Positions 1 to 6,937 are shown, counted from the first letter of the stretch. The stretch: 11,588 bases of DNA from Methylocapsa sp. (GCA_017353815.1 JAFMSB010000024.1:1-11588); one strand, 5' to 3'. The notes: generated from the sequence alone by a model not told the origin. Made by a program: numbers and translations.

Positions 1-936
1 CTGACCGCATTTCTGCTACCCCGCTACCGGCCCGATGGAAGCATCAACGGGCTGCGCTTTCAGCGCCTCAAAGACAAGCTCGGCAACCGCTCGAACGCGT
101 CGGGGGAAGTTGAGTTTCACGAGGCTTACGCCGAGCGCCTGGGGGACGAGGGCGCGGGTGTCCGCACCATTCTGGCCATGGTGCAATGGACAAGGCTCGA
201 TTGCGCCGTCGCGAGCGCGGGGCAGATGCGTTTTGGCCTTGCCCAGGCCATGCATCATGCGCGCCATCGCTCCGTATTTGGCCGGCTCCTTTGCGATCAG
301 CCCGCGATGCAAGCTGTGCTTGCCGATCTTGCGCTTGAGTGCGAGGCCAACACGGCGCTGGTCTTTCGCCTCGCGCGCGCCTATGAGCGCGCCGTCCAGG
401 ATGCGCAGGAAGCCGCCTATGCGCGGCTGATGACGCCCGCCGTCAAATTTCTGGTGACGAAACTCGCGCCTTCCATCATTTACGAGAGTCTCGAATGCCT
501 GGGCGGCAATGGCTATGTCGAGGATTTGCCAATGGCGAGGCTCTATCGCGAGGCCCCGCTGAACGCAATCTGGGAAGGCTCCGGCAATGTCGTAGCGCTC
601 GATATCCTGCGCGTCCTCGGCCGTAAAAATGAGGAGGCCCATGTGGTGCTCGGCAGCCTTGCCGAGGTTTGCGGCAGCCTTGGTAAACCCGCGGCCTTAG
701 AGCTTGGGGAGCTATTTGCTTCGAGCGGGCGCGAATGCCAGGCGCGGATTATCGCAGAAAAGCTTGCCCGCCTCGGAGCGCTTGCCGCAGTCCTCGAAGC
801 AAATGGTACTCTTGCGGAAGCCTATGCGGCAACGCGCCTTAAAGGTGCGCCCCATGCCACATTTGGGGCCTGCGATCTCGGCTCCGCGCAGAGCCTCCTG
901 ATCTCCCGCATCCTTCTTCCCGCTGGGGCCGGCTAA
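1..936 (+). CDS. AidB-like acyl-CoA dehydrogenase, C-terminal part (5' end outside window)
   Basis: Frame 1 is open from the first base to TAA at 934-936 and gives 311 residues. Full-length AidB-type proteins have roughly 540-560 residues, so about 40 percent is missing upstream. Visible hallmarks of the AidB branch of FAD-dependent acyl-CoA dehydrogenases are LGNRSNAS-EVEF near the left edge, then GVRTILAMV-TRLDC, then MHHARHRSVFG-LCDQPAMQAVLADLALE, and the C-terminal ECLGGNGYVED followed by RLYREAPLNAIWEGSGNV. The last two blocks line the flavin and substrate pocket in this superfamily. Such proteins oxidise acyl-CoA thioesters to enoyl-CoA in the cytoplasm. E. coli AidB is also linked to the response to alkylating agents, but a DNA-protection role here is only inference. 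The last roughly 80 residues, after the conserved core, are alanine- and leucine-rich and less conserved. The family call is firm; the exact substrate is unknown. Confidence 0.93.
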   Translation: MTAFLLPRYRPDGSINGLRFQRLKDKLGNRSNASGEVEFHEAYAERLGDEGAGVRTILAMVQWTRLDCAVASAGQMRFGLAQAMHHARHRSVFGRLLCDQPAMQAVLADLALECEANTALVFRLARAYERAVQDAQEAAYARLMTPAVKFLVTKLAPSIIYESLECLGGNGYVEDLPMARLYREAPLNAIWEGSGNVVALDILRVLGRKNEEAHVVLGSLAEVCGSLGKPAALELGELFASSGRECQARIIAEKLARLGALAAVLEANGTLAEAYAATRLKGAPHATFGACDLGSAQSLLISRILLPAGAG

Positions 937-963
937 AAGCCGCGAGCATCGGGACCCTTTGCG

Positions 964-981
964 TTTGCATTGCAAATGCAT
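964..981. repeat. Nested inverted repeats downstream of the acyl-CoA dehydrogenase
   Basis: TTTGCA-T-TGCAAA (964-976) is a 13-base near-perfect dyad. It overlaps a second one, GCATT-GCA-AATGC (967-979), and runs into ATGCAT. The position is the intergenic gap between the acyl-CoA dehydrogenase stop and the broken beta-helix gene. It could be a transcription factor operator, but no regulator is encoded next to it. Confidence 0.35.
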
Positions 982-1104
982 GCGGTTCGCGCCGCAAATC
1001 CGCGCAGTGCCGCTTGCTGCCGCTTGCGTGGCTTCTGGCTCCATAAAAGGTGTTGCAAAACTGCATAATTGAAGAAAGGCGAATTTTTGGCAGTATATTG
1101 TCAG

Positions 1105-1146
1105 GTCCCGGTCATGTAGGGACAACGCGGCTGTTAATATTCAGCC
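1105..1146 (+). promoter_or_regulatory. Leader region of the beta-helix gene with two small hairpins
   Basis: Two short inverted repeats lie just upstream of the beta-helix gene: GTCCC (1105-1109) with GGGAC (1119-1123), and GGCTG (1129-1133) with CAGCC (1142-1146). A ribosome binding site, AGGGGGAA, follows at about 1156-1163, a few bases before the ATG at 1167. A weak promoter candidate lies upstream (TTGAAG at 1069, TATATT at 1094), but its 19-base spacer is long. Stem lengths of 5 base pairs are modest, so a regulatory role is tentative. Confidence 0.25.
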
Positions 1147-1166
1147 GTCAACTTCAGGGGGAACAA

Positions 1167-2046
1167 ATGAGAAATGCTATACTTCATATGTTTTTACTAT
1201 TCTGGCGGGAATCACAGTAGAGGCGGCGCAAGCTACGGACACCTCGGGTACAATTGCCTCGACACTGACCATCAATTCCAAACAGCCGGCTCGTTGGCGA
1301 CGTGACCTGCGCCACAGTGGGGCAACCTTGCATCCTGTTTGGAACTGGCGGCATAACGCTTAGCCTTAATGGTCACACCATGACGGGAAATGGCCGCCAG
1401 ACGTCATGCACCTATAACCCCGGCGAAGAAGCAATAAACTCGACGGGCGCAAACGGCATATTCCATTGCTGGGCCAGGAATTATCCGCAAATTTAATGAA
1501 ATTGCCATCGTGCTCGGCGGCAATAAGTCAAAAGTCGAGGACGTTGCCATATTGAGCAGCTGTGCCGAGGCTATCCGCGTTCTGGGAAGCCAAAATCAGA
1601 TCACGGAAAATTCCGTGGACCTGGCTTCCTTGGGGTCTCCTGGCGCTTATGCGGGGATCTTTATCTCGGGTGCTGCCACCAGCGCTGGATGCAATCTCGT
1701 CGCAAAAAACGAGGTCAACGGATCAGCCTATGGGATTTTCGTCGGAGAACCTTGGCGGCCTTCCAATAATAATGTGATCGCGCTGAACAACGCGTCAGTA
1801 AACAATTATGCGGGAATAGCGATTTTGCAGGGCTCGAGCGGAAATAAGGCAATCGCGAACCAGGCGCTGGGAAATGCGAGCCCGAGCTTCGCATTTGACA
1901 TCGTTGATGTGAATGCCGCTGGTACGAACATCCTTAAGGATAATTTCTGCGAAACGTCATCCGTTGGCCCCCTCATTCCTGGCACAAACATTTGCGGCCA
2001 GCCGGACATCGTCGGCCATCAGCCTCCGTCCGAAGAAGAAGAATAA
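1167..2046 (+). pseudogene. Secreted NosD-like right-handed beta-helix protein, broken by three frameshifts
   Basis: Translation starts well: a good Shine-Dalgarno precedes ATG 1167, but the frame stops after 17 codons. Three single-base corrections rebuild one protein. Adding a T in the run near 1189-1195 gives a signal peptide ending VEAAQA, followed by TDTSGTIASTLTINSK. Removing a C near 1286-1287 joins this to LVGDVTCATVGQPC and GITLSLNGHTMTG. Removing a T near 1461-1462 joins that to IAGPGIIRKFNEIAIVLGG and the open frame to TAA 2046. The rest shows asparagine- and glycine-rich short repeats (NQITENS, NLVAKNEV, NNVIALNN, GNKAIANQALGN) typical of PbH1 parallel beta-helix coils, and an EEEE tail. 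Such proteins are exported and often bind or cleave polysaccharide; the function here is unknown. Base use is more AT-rich than in neighbouring genes, suggesting acquisition. Sequencing error at short homopolymers is the main alternative to true decay. Confidence 0.75.
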
Positions 2047-2079
2047 GCGGGAACGCGGTCAGCGGCCCGCTAATGGCGT

Positions 2080-2116
2080 GCTCGCGCGCCGGTGCCCGCC
2101 TGGGCCGGCCGCGAGC
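2080..2116. terminator. GC-rich hairpin between convergent genes
   Basis: GCTCGCG (2080-2086) pairs with CGCGAGC (2110-2116), and inside it CCGG (2089-2092) pairs with CCGG (2105-2108). It lies between the stop of the beta-helix pseudogene and the stop of the carbonic anhydrase-like gene, where a bidirectional terminator is expected. There is no T run on either side, so it is not a classical intrinsic terminator. Confidence 0.4.
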
Positions 2117-2118
2117 GC

Positions 2119-2655
2119 TCAATCAAGGGCGCGGAGGCTCTTGGCGAAACGCCGCGCATTGGCGGCATAATGCTCCGCGCTCTCGCGCAGGCAGCGGGCC
2201 GAGTCCTCATGGAGCATGCGCACGAGCCGCGCGGGGCATCCCACGAGCAAGCTGTTGTCGGGAAATTCCTTCCCTTCGGTCACGAGAGCGCCCGCGCCAA
2301 CGATGCAGTTGCGGCCGATTTTGGCGCCGTTGAGCATTATCGCGCCCATGCCAATGAGACTGTTCGCTCCGATCGTGCAGCCATGCACGATCGCATGATG
2401 GCCGATCGTGCAATCCGGGCCAATCTCCAGCGGGAAGCCGAGGTCGGTATGAAGGAGCGATCCATCCTGCACATTGGATCGCGCACCCACGAAAATCTCC
2501 TCGTTGTCGCCGCGGAGCACCGCGCCAAACCAGATCGAGGCTTCCGACTCAATGCGGACTTTCCCAATTACTTGGGCAGTGGGCGCAACAAAGTAGCACC
2601 CATCGCTTGGAAGAATTGGGCAGACGCCATCGAGCGCATAAAAAGGCACGGTCAC
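2119..2655 (-). CDS. Gamma-class carbonic anhydrase-like hexapeptide-repeat protein
   Basis: A 178-residue protein of the YrdA/PaaY-like gamma carbonic anhydrase family, which folds as a left-handed beta-helix trimer with a metal between subunits. Hexapeptide repeats run from about residue 23 to 125. The motif RGDNEEI is at 48-54. Three histidines sit where the zinc ligands lie in the family: H69 (in NVQDG-LLH), H86 and H91 (in GHHAIVHG). The 5-residue spacing of the last two matches the archaeal Cam enzyme. Many members have weak or no carbonic anhydrase activity, so hydration of CO2 is inferred. Start: GTG at 2655, preceded by AGGAG 4 bases upstream on the minus strand; it overlaps the methyltransferase stop as GTGA, which indicates translational coupling. 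A second GTG two codons later is possible. It is the last gene of the minus-strand cluster. Confidence 0.93.
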   Translation of the reverse strand: MTVPFYALDGVCPILPSDGCYFVAPTAQVIGKVRIESEASIWFGAVLRGDNEEIFVGARSNVQDGSLLHTDLGFPLEIGPDCTIGHHAIVHGCTIGANSLIGMGAIMLNGAKIGRNCIVGAGALVTEGKEFPDNSLLVGCPARLVRMLHEDSARCLRESAEHYAANARRFAKSLRALD

Positions 2656-3251
2656 CTGGCTCCTTTGGCACCATCTCGCAGCTTAACGGCCAAGGCACAA
2701 AAATTCTTACCCTTCTCAACCACATGCGCATCGGCAAAACCAGCAGCGCCGAGCAATTCTGGTAATCCCTTGTTCGCCTGCCCGGAGTAAGGCGTAAACC
2801 CCAAGGCAACTTTTCCGCCGGGCTTGAGGACACGCCGCATTTCCCGCAGCCCGGCGAGGGCATCCGGCCAAACTTGCATGGAATTTATCGCAAGCGCCTT
2901 GTCGAAGCTGTTGTTGGCAAACGCAAGGCTGGCAGCAGAACCGCGCCGCAGCTCGACGTGGCCCGAGGCAATTGCCTTTTTGTTCCGGCGCGCGGCCTGG
3001 GCAAGCATATCTTCGGAAATGTCGACACCGAATATATAGCCGCCTTTCGCCAGTCCTGTGAGAAGCTCGATGCAAACGCCCGGCCCGAAACCTGCCTCCA
3101 GCACCTTGTCATTGGGTTGAACATCGAGCAGGCACAAGACCCATTCCGCGCAGGCGCGATTTGTGCGCGCCATGATAAGCCCGCCCAGGCGCCCAAGAAA
3201 GCCTTGGGGACGGCCAAAGAGGCGCATCAAAATGTCACTTCCGGCAGACAT
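2652..3251 (-). CDS. Class I SAM-dependent methyltransferase (UbiE/Methyltransf_11 type), substrate unknown
   Basis: 199 residues, a usual size for a single-domain class I methyltransferase. The SAM-binding loop [10 protein letters not shown] is at residues 49-58, an acidic strand-2 end GVDIS at 75-79, an acidic/aromatic strand-4 region around FDKALAIN (116-123), and the post-motif [13 protein letters not shown] at 140-152. About 45 residues precede motif I, including a helix starting [17 protein letters not shown] that may hold the substrate lid. ATG 3251 is preceded by a strong GGGAGG site on the minus strand. The 3' end overlaps the next gene by 4 bases, so the two are probably cotranscribed. 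No domain specific for quinone, lipid or protein substrates is visible, so the target molecule cannot be named. Confidence 0.9.
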   Translation of the reverse strand: MSAGSDILMRLFGRPQGFLGRLGGLIMARTNRACAEWVLCLLDVQPNDKVLEAGFGPGVCIELLTGLAKGGYIFGVDISEDMLAQAARRNKKAIASGHVELRRGSAASLAFANNSFDKALAINSMQVWPDALAGLREMRRVLKPGGKVALGFTPYSGQANKGLPELLGAAGFADAHVVEKGKNFCALAVKLRDGAKGAR

Positions 3252-3322
3252 ACAGCCTCCCGCGCGGCGTGCTTTTGTGGTGCCCCCGTATGGCGCCCGC
3301 GATTATGGCCCAAATCCGATAA

Positions 3323-3730
3323 TTAGATATCTTGGAGGTCGACGTCGAGGATTGCCATCTGCAAAGTAAAACTTTTCGCTTTGGGATCGTCGGCCGAGAT
3401 GACTCCAATGAATTCTTCGCCGCTCATCAACTCCACCGAGTCTGTTTTCCTGCCGCGCGGCACAATCTTCAATTTGTCCGTCTCGAAAAGCCGCCGCAGA
3501 TAGTCTTGGAGAAACGGCCGCTCAACGGGGACCGGCATGGCAAAGGAAAACGACCTGTCGCCCTCTTCATCGTCGAGCGTGATCGTGCCGAGGCAGCGCT
3601 CGCCGAGATGCGCATCGGCCGCGTCCGGATTGCGCTTGCCGGGCACAACCTTGATCCCTCGATTACCAAGAGACTTGCGCAGGAACTCTTGCAGTTTCTG
3701 CAACTCTGCCTTGTCCACGATCTGCTCCAA
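3323..3730 (-). CDS. Tandem-duplicated DUF3126 protein downstream of cysE
   Basis: A 135-residue protein made of two copies of a domain I recognise as DUF3126, a roughly 65-70 residue family of unknown function restricted to Alphaproteobacteria. Copy 1 spans about residues 10-67 and copy 2 about 71-132. They align with a constant offset of 61 and one single-residue gap: L-QEFLRKSL against LQDYLRRLF, IKVVPGKRNPDA against LKIVPRGRKTDS, GERCLGTI against GEEFIGVI, DD against DD, SFSFAM against SFTLQM. Copy 2 ends with the family-typical QMAILDVDLQ. Copy 1 is more divergent at its end (PVPVE). The gene follows cysE by 28 bases on the same strand, the usual position for this family, which hints at a role linked to cysteine or sulfur metabolism, though none is shown. 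It is probably cytoplasmic; no signal or membrane segment is visible. Confidence 0.88.
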   Translation of the reverse strand: MEQIVDKAELQKLQEFLRKSLGNRGIKVVPGKRNPDAADAHLGERCLGTITLDDEEGDRSFSFAMPVPVERPFLQDYLRRLFETDKLKIVPRGRKTDSVELMSGEEFIGVISADDPKAKSFTLQMAILDVDLQDI

Positions 3731-3758
3731 AGGGCCTTATACCCGCCACAGCCCAAAT

Positions 3759-4592
3759 CTACTCGCTGGCTGAATCAGGAGCAAGAAGCTGATCCATGAC
3801 GCGTGAGGGCTCGGCACAGCCGGCATCGCCGATGATCCGGGCCGGCACGCCCGCCACCGTCTTATTGTCGGGAACCGGATGCAAAACGACAGAACCGGCG
3901 GCAATCTTCGAGCAGCGGCCAATCTCGATATTGCCGAGAATCTTCGACCCGGCGCCAATAAGTACGCCAGATCTGATTTTCGGATGGCGGTCGCCGCGTT
4001 CCTTGCCAGTACCCCCCAAGGTCACATCCTGCAGGATCGAGACATTATCGCCAATGACCGCGGTCGCGCCCACAACGAGGCCGGTCGCGTGGTCGAGGAA
4101 AATGCCGTTCCCGATTTTCGCCGCCGGGTGAATGTCGGTCTGGAACACTTCCGAAGACAGACTCTGGAGAAAGAGCGCAAAATCCTGCCGCCCGCTATTC
4201 CACAGCGCATAGGCGAGACGGTGCGTTTCGATTGCGTGAAAGCCTTTGAAATATAAGAGGGGCTCGATGAACCGCGTGCAGGCGGGATCGCGATCGACGA
4301 CCGCCGCGATATCTGCCCGGAAGCTCGCGGCGATCGAGGTGTCGGCGGTAGCCACCTCGAGATAGGTCTGCTCGATGAGATCGGCCGGCAGCCGGCCCCG
4401 CCCAAGCCTTGCGGCCAGACGGTGGATGACCGCGGCGTCGAGAGTGTCGTGGTTGAGCACTGCCGGGAAGATGAAACCGGCGATGTCGGGCTCCCTACGC
4501 AGGATTTCTTCCGCTTCAGCGCGAATACGCGCAAACATGGGATCGGCGCGGTCAAGCGCGACGATTTTTGCCCTCGCTTCGGTCGAAGCCAT
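3759..4592 (-). CDS. cysE: Serine O-acetyltransferase CysE
   Basis: 277 residues, near the normal CysE length. It transfers acetyl from acetyl-CoA to L-serine to give O-acetylserine, the committed step of cysteine biosynthesis in the cytoplasm. The helical N-terminal domain (about 1-145, including FKGFHAIETHRLAYALW at 115-131) precedes the left-handed beta-helix catalytic domain (about 146-255). Catalytic residues match E. coli with an offset of 10: D153 in DIHPAAKIG, H168 in LDHATG, and H203 in DRHPKI. The segment SILQDVTLGGTGK (185-197) contributes to acetyl-CoA binding, and VAGVPARIIG (247-255) closes the helix. The tail after residue 256 is where cysteine feedback and docking to O-acetylserine sulfhydrylase usually act; it ends SASE rather than the canonical terminal isoleucine. 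ATG 4592 has a GGAGAAG site on the minus strand. The neighbours (hydrolase upstream, DUF3126 downstream) are as I expect for the class. Confidence 0.97.
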   Translation of the reverse strand: MASTEARAKIVALDRADPMFARIRAEAEEILRREPDIAGFIFPAVLNHDTLDAAVIHRLAARLGRGRLPADLIEQTYLEVATADTSIAASFRADIAAVVDRDPACTRFIEPLLYFKGFHAIETHRLAYALWNSGRQDFALFLQSLSSEVFQTDIHPAAKIGNGIFLDHATGLVVGATAVIGDNVSILQDVTLGGTGKERGDRHPKIRSGVLIGAGSKILGNIEIGRCSKIAAGSVVLHPVPDNKTVAGVPARIIGDAGCAEPSRVMDQLLAPDSASE

Positions 4593-4703
4593 ACAACTTC
4601 TCCGCCTTTACTGGCTCCGCGCGGAATTCCGTCCCTCCCTCGGGCGGCACCTGGCGCGCAAGCGAATGCCGCCGCAGAATATAATCGGCACGCCCGATGC
4701 CGA

Positions 4704-5471
4704 TTAGGGGTTCTGGGTGAGAAAATCCAATACGCTAGCTTTATAGATTTTATCGCCTACCGTTTGATTGTGATCCCGGCCAGGCACATCGATTACTCGC
4801 GCGTTCCTAAATATTGCGGCAAGAACATGCGGATCGCCCCCCATGTCGTCTTTGGTGCCCATCACGAGCAACACAGGCAGATCGATTGCGCGGATTTCTG
4901 CGCAGGTGAGCTCCTGGCGCGCGCCCCGGACGCATGCCGCAAGCGCCTTCAGATCGCTCTTGGTTGCCTGCGCGAAGCTCCGGAAGGCCCGCTCCCTGGG
5001 GTCGCTGAGAGAGTCGAGCGAGGGCGCCTCCATTGCCCGGGCGACGCGAAGAGGCAGCCCCGGCCGCTCGATGAGATGATCGCCAAGGCCGCCAAGGACC
5101 AATTTCCGGACACGGTGCGGGTGGGCCTTGGAGAGAAAAACCGCGATCCGGGCACCCAGCGAATAACCCATGACATCTGCGGCAGGAATAGCGAGAGCAT
5201 CGAGAAGCGCACGCGCGTCATCCGCCATAAAGGGCAGAGAATAGGCTGGAGGATCGTAGAATTTCTCGCTCCGGCCATGCCCCCGGTTGTCGAAGGCAAT
5301 GACTCGCCGCCCCGAACCGGTCAGCGTTTTCACCCATTGCGGAAAGACCCAGTTCACGGCATGAGTCGAGGCAAAGCCGTGAATGAGGAGCACCGGGTTT
5401 CCCGTGCAGGGGCCTGCCGGATTCTCGTCAATAAAGGCGAGGCGGACGCCCGCCTCTAGAAATTCCATCAT
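4704..5471 (-). CDS. Alpha/beta hydrolase upstream of cysE
   Basis: 255 residues with a full alpha/beta hydrolase fold. The oxyanion-hole motif LLIHGFAS is at 28-35, strand-4 FDNRGHGRSE at 60-69, and the nucleophile elbow MGYSLG at 101-106 with S104 as nucleophile. The probable acid is D208 in MGTKDD, and the general base is H234 in GRDHN. No signal peptide, so it acts in the cytoplasm. The substrate is not predictable: the fold includes esterases, lactonases, thioesterases and C-C hydrolases. The gap to cysE is 111 bases, so it may share a transcript or cysE may have its own promoter. ATG 5471 is followed by a second ATG codon (MMEF); either could be used. Placement ahead of cysE and DUF3126 is a recurring alphaproteobacterial arrangement, which suggests co-inheritance rather than a proven role in cysteine synthesis. 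Confidence 0.92.
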   Translation of the reverse strand: MMEFLEAGVRLAFIDENPAGPCTGNPVLLIHGFASTHAVNWVFPQWVKTLTGSGRRVIAFDNRGHGRSEKFYDPPAYSLPFMADDARALLDALAIPAADVMGYSLGARIAVFLSKAHPHRVRKLVLGGLGDHLIERPGLPLRVARAMEAPSLDSLSDPRERAFRSFAQATKSDLKALAACVRGARQELTCAEIRAIDLPVLLVMGTKDDMGGDPHVLAAIFRNARVIDVPGRDHNQTVGDKIYKASVLDFLTQNP

Positions 5472-5653
5472 GCTCTGCCCCGCGCGGACAGCATCGCAAT
5501 CGGCTGCTTGGCAACGGCCAGGCTTAACTCGCTATATCCGGGCACGGCCGCAGGCCCATTTTCTGAAAACTGCGGCGCGATCCAGCTGTGGAGAATCCCG
5601 GAAAGCTGCGTTATATTTTTGGCGATGACCCCGCTCAGAGTCGTGTCGACGAG

Positions 5654-5884
5654 ATGAACCGTTTTGAACGCCGCCCCATTGCCTCGGACGAAGCCGAGGT
5701 CGAATATCTCAATGGCGAGTTTCGCGTCTTGCGGCCCGGGGCTTTCGTGCGCTGCGCGGTCACCGGCGCACCCATCAAACTAGAAGATCTGCGCTATTGG
5801 AATGTCGATCTGCAAGAGCCTTATGCGAGCCCCCGGGCCAAGCTCCAGAGGCTTGGAATAAAAATGTCTTCCCCGGGAGGGTGA
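5654..5884 (+). CDS. DUF2093 family small protein
   Basis: 76 residues beginning MNRFERRP, the usual start of this family, followed by the conserved core YLNGEFRVLRPGAFVRCAVTG (about 17-37), PIKLEDLRYWNVDLQEPYAS (38-57). The frame is open upstream to a GTG at 5588, but the extra 22 residues do not resemble the family, so ATG 5654 was chosen; the ribosome site there is weak. The single cysteine (C33, RCAVTG) and the tryptophan in LRYWNVD are conserved as I recall them. Function is unknown; members occur as small cytoplasmic proteins in Alphaproteobacteria, sometimes next to xseA, which is not the case here. Its stop lies only 12 bases from the stop of convergent rplT, so the two transcripts must overlap or end within each other. 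Confidence 0.87.
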   Translation: MNRFERRPIASDEAEVEYLNGEFRVLRPGAFVRCAVTGAPIKLEDLRYWNVDLQEPYASPRAKLQRLGIKMSSPGG

Positions 5885-5896
5885 TCGACTGCTCGT

Positions 5897-6262
5897 TTAG
5901 GCCCGCGCCGACAACGCGCTCTTTGCTTTTTCAGCGATCGCACAAAAGGCCTGCGGCTCGCGGATTGCGAGCTCGGCCAAGATTTTGCGATCAAATGCGA
6001 TCCCGGCCTTGGCAAGCCCGCCGATGAATCGCGAATAAGTGAGTCCCTGTTCGCGTGCGGCCGCATTGAGGCGCACTATCCACAACGCACGGAAATCCCG
6101 CTTTTTGTTTCGCCTATCGCGCGTGGCATACTGCATTGAGCGGTCGACCGCGCCTTTCGCGGCGCGAATCGTGTTCTTGCGGCGGCCATAAAAGCCCTTT
6201 GCCGCCTTGAGAATCTTCTTATGCTTGGCATGCGAGGTAACGCCGCGTTTAACGCGAGTCAT
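5897..6262 (-). CDS. rplT: 50S ribosomal protein L20
   Basis: 121 residues, the standard length for bL20. It starts [18 protein letters not shown] and continues with the basic helix [21 protein letters not shown] (about 21-41), [18 protein letters not shown] (46-63), [16 protein letters not shown] (66-81) and [10 protein letters not shown] (91-100). L20 binds 23S rRNA early in assembly of the large subunit. ATG 6262 has a GGGAGC site on the minus strand. It lies 50 bases after rpmI and is surely in the same operon. In many bacteria infC precedes the pair and pheS-pheT follow; here a convergent DUF2093 gene follows at once, so pheST are not downstream. Confidence 0.98.
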   Translation of the reverse strand: MTRVKRGVTSHAKHKKILKAAKGFYGRRKNTIRAAKGAVDRSMQYATRDRRNKKRDFRALWIVRLNAAAREQGLTYSRFIGGLAKAGIAFDRKILAELAIREPQAFCAIAEKAKSALSARA

Positions 6263-6312
6263 TTTTTATAGCTCCCGGAAAATCAATGATTCTCTCACCA
6301 AAAATCGATCGC

Positions 6313-6513
6313 TCATCCGTTGGGCAAAAAATATTTTATGATGTTGTCGCCATCGCTTTTGAACATCACCGAAGTCCCGCGCAGATTCCTTATTTGCTTG
6401 TTGGTCCGTTTGATCATCCCGTGGCGCTTGCCCCGCTGCGCGTAAAGCACTTTGCCCGTTGCGGTCACCTTAAACCGCTTCTTAGCGCCCGATTTGGTTT
6501 TCAATTTGGGCAT
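6313..6513 (-). CDS. rpmI: 50S ribosomal protein L35
   Basis: 66 residues, the usual bL35 size. It starts [17 protein letters not shown] and contains [14 protein letters not shown] (20-33) and [15 protein letters not shown] (36-50), with the C-terminal IIKYFLPNG. The same frame is open further upstream to 6666, but [13 protein letters not shown] is the conserved N-terminus and ATG 6513 has a strong GGAGAAAGG on the minus strand, so the longer version is rejected. It is a small basic protein of the large ribosomal subunit. First gene of the rpmI-rplT operon; infC is not immediately upstream. Confidence 0.98.
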   Translation of the reverse strand: MPKLKTKSGAKKRFKVTATGKVLYAQRGKRHGMIKRTNKQIRNLRGTSVMFKSDGDNIIKYFLPNG

Positions 6514-6649
6514 TGGACCTTTCTCCGCGGGGCGCCAAACGCCCAACATTGCGCAATCTGCTTTTCGCCGCTTTGCCCGTCCGGCGGGAGAGCATCCTCG
6601 CTGTGGAAAAACCGCCGGGCAGCCAACAGCCGTGCGGCTCGAAGTCGCG

Positions 6650-6677
6650 CTTATAAGCAAAACCATATAAAAAGCAA
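6650..6677 (-). promoter_or_regulatory. Candidate sigma-70 promoter of rpmI-rplT
   Basis: On the minus strand TTGCTT (6672-6677) is followed after 16 bases by TATAAG (6650-6655 region). This would start transcription about 125-130 bases upstream of rpmI, leaving a leader long enough for autoregulation by L20, although I could not fold a convincing operator. Other promoters are possible. Confidence 0.35.
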
Positions 6678-6721
6678 GGTTGCACTGTCAGCGGGGCAGA
6701 GCGTTTCTGGGGGACGATAAC

Positions 6722-6937
6722 ATGACACATATTAAGCCGCCTATGCTATTCGCCTTGGCTTTCGTATGTGGCTTGGGCGGTGGTTCCGCGCTGGCTGCAG
6801 ACACGGCCGGGTTTAACGGGCAAGTCATCAACGGCGATGGGATAAGTAACCCTGGCGACACATTCGTCTTCCAGGGAGTCGCGGTGCCAAGCTGCCCAGC
6901 CGCGGCGACTTCACGCGCTAACCCTTACAAGGAATGA
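6722..6937 (+). CDS. Short secreted peptide, possibly a truncated protein
   Basis: 71 residues from ATG 6722, with a GGGGGA site 8 bases upstream. Residues 1-25 form a clear signal peptide: basic start MTHIK, hydrophobic MLFALAFVCGLGGG, cleavage site ALA before ADTAGFNG. The mature part is only about 46 residues, rich in glycine and small residues (GQVINGDGISNPGDTF), with one cysteine at SCP. The C-terminus (AAATSRANPYKE) reads like random sequence, so the original protein may have continued and been cut by a deletion or frameshift near 6890. It is not recognised as a known family. Its last 27 bases overlap the 3' end of the minus-strand frame ending at 6911. It is exported if expressed. It lies divergent from rpmI, sharing the roughly 200-base region between them. 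Confidence 0.5.
   Translation: MTHIKPPMLFALAFVCGLGGGSALAADTAGFNGQVINGDGISNPGDTFVFQGVAVPSCPAAATSRANPYKE

Noticed and set aside
16..642. 208-codon minus-strand frame
   Set aside because: Antisense to the AidB-like acyl-CoA dehydrogenase, which has strong conserved blocks on the plus strand.
2092..2790. 232-codon plus-strand frame
   Set aside because: It is antisense to the carbonic anhydrase-like gene and the end of the methyltransferase, whose motifs are convincing on the minus strand.
4422..5459. Long open frame of 345 codons on the plus strand
   Set aside because: It lies fully opposite the alpha/beta hydrolase and the start of cysE, both with clear catalytic motifs. Its translation is rich in R, H, P and G with no family motif, as expected for an antisense frame in GC-rich DNA.
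5870..5897. CCCGGG-containing hairpin near the rplT stop as a terminator
   Set aside because: The perfect stem is only about six bases with no usable loop, and the nearby T run on the minus strand is not placed directly after it.
6514..6666. N-terminal extension of L35 to an upstream start
   Set aside because: [13 protein letters not shown] is the universal L35 start and has a strong ribosome site; the extension is unlike any L35.
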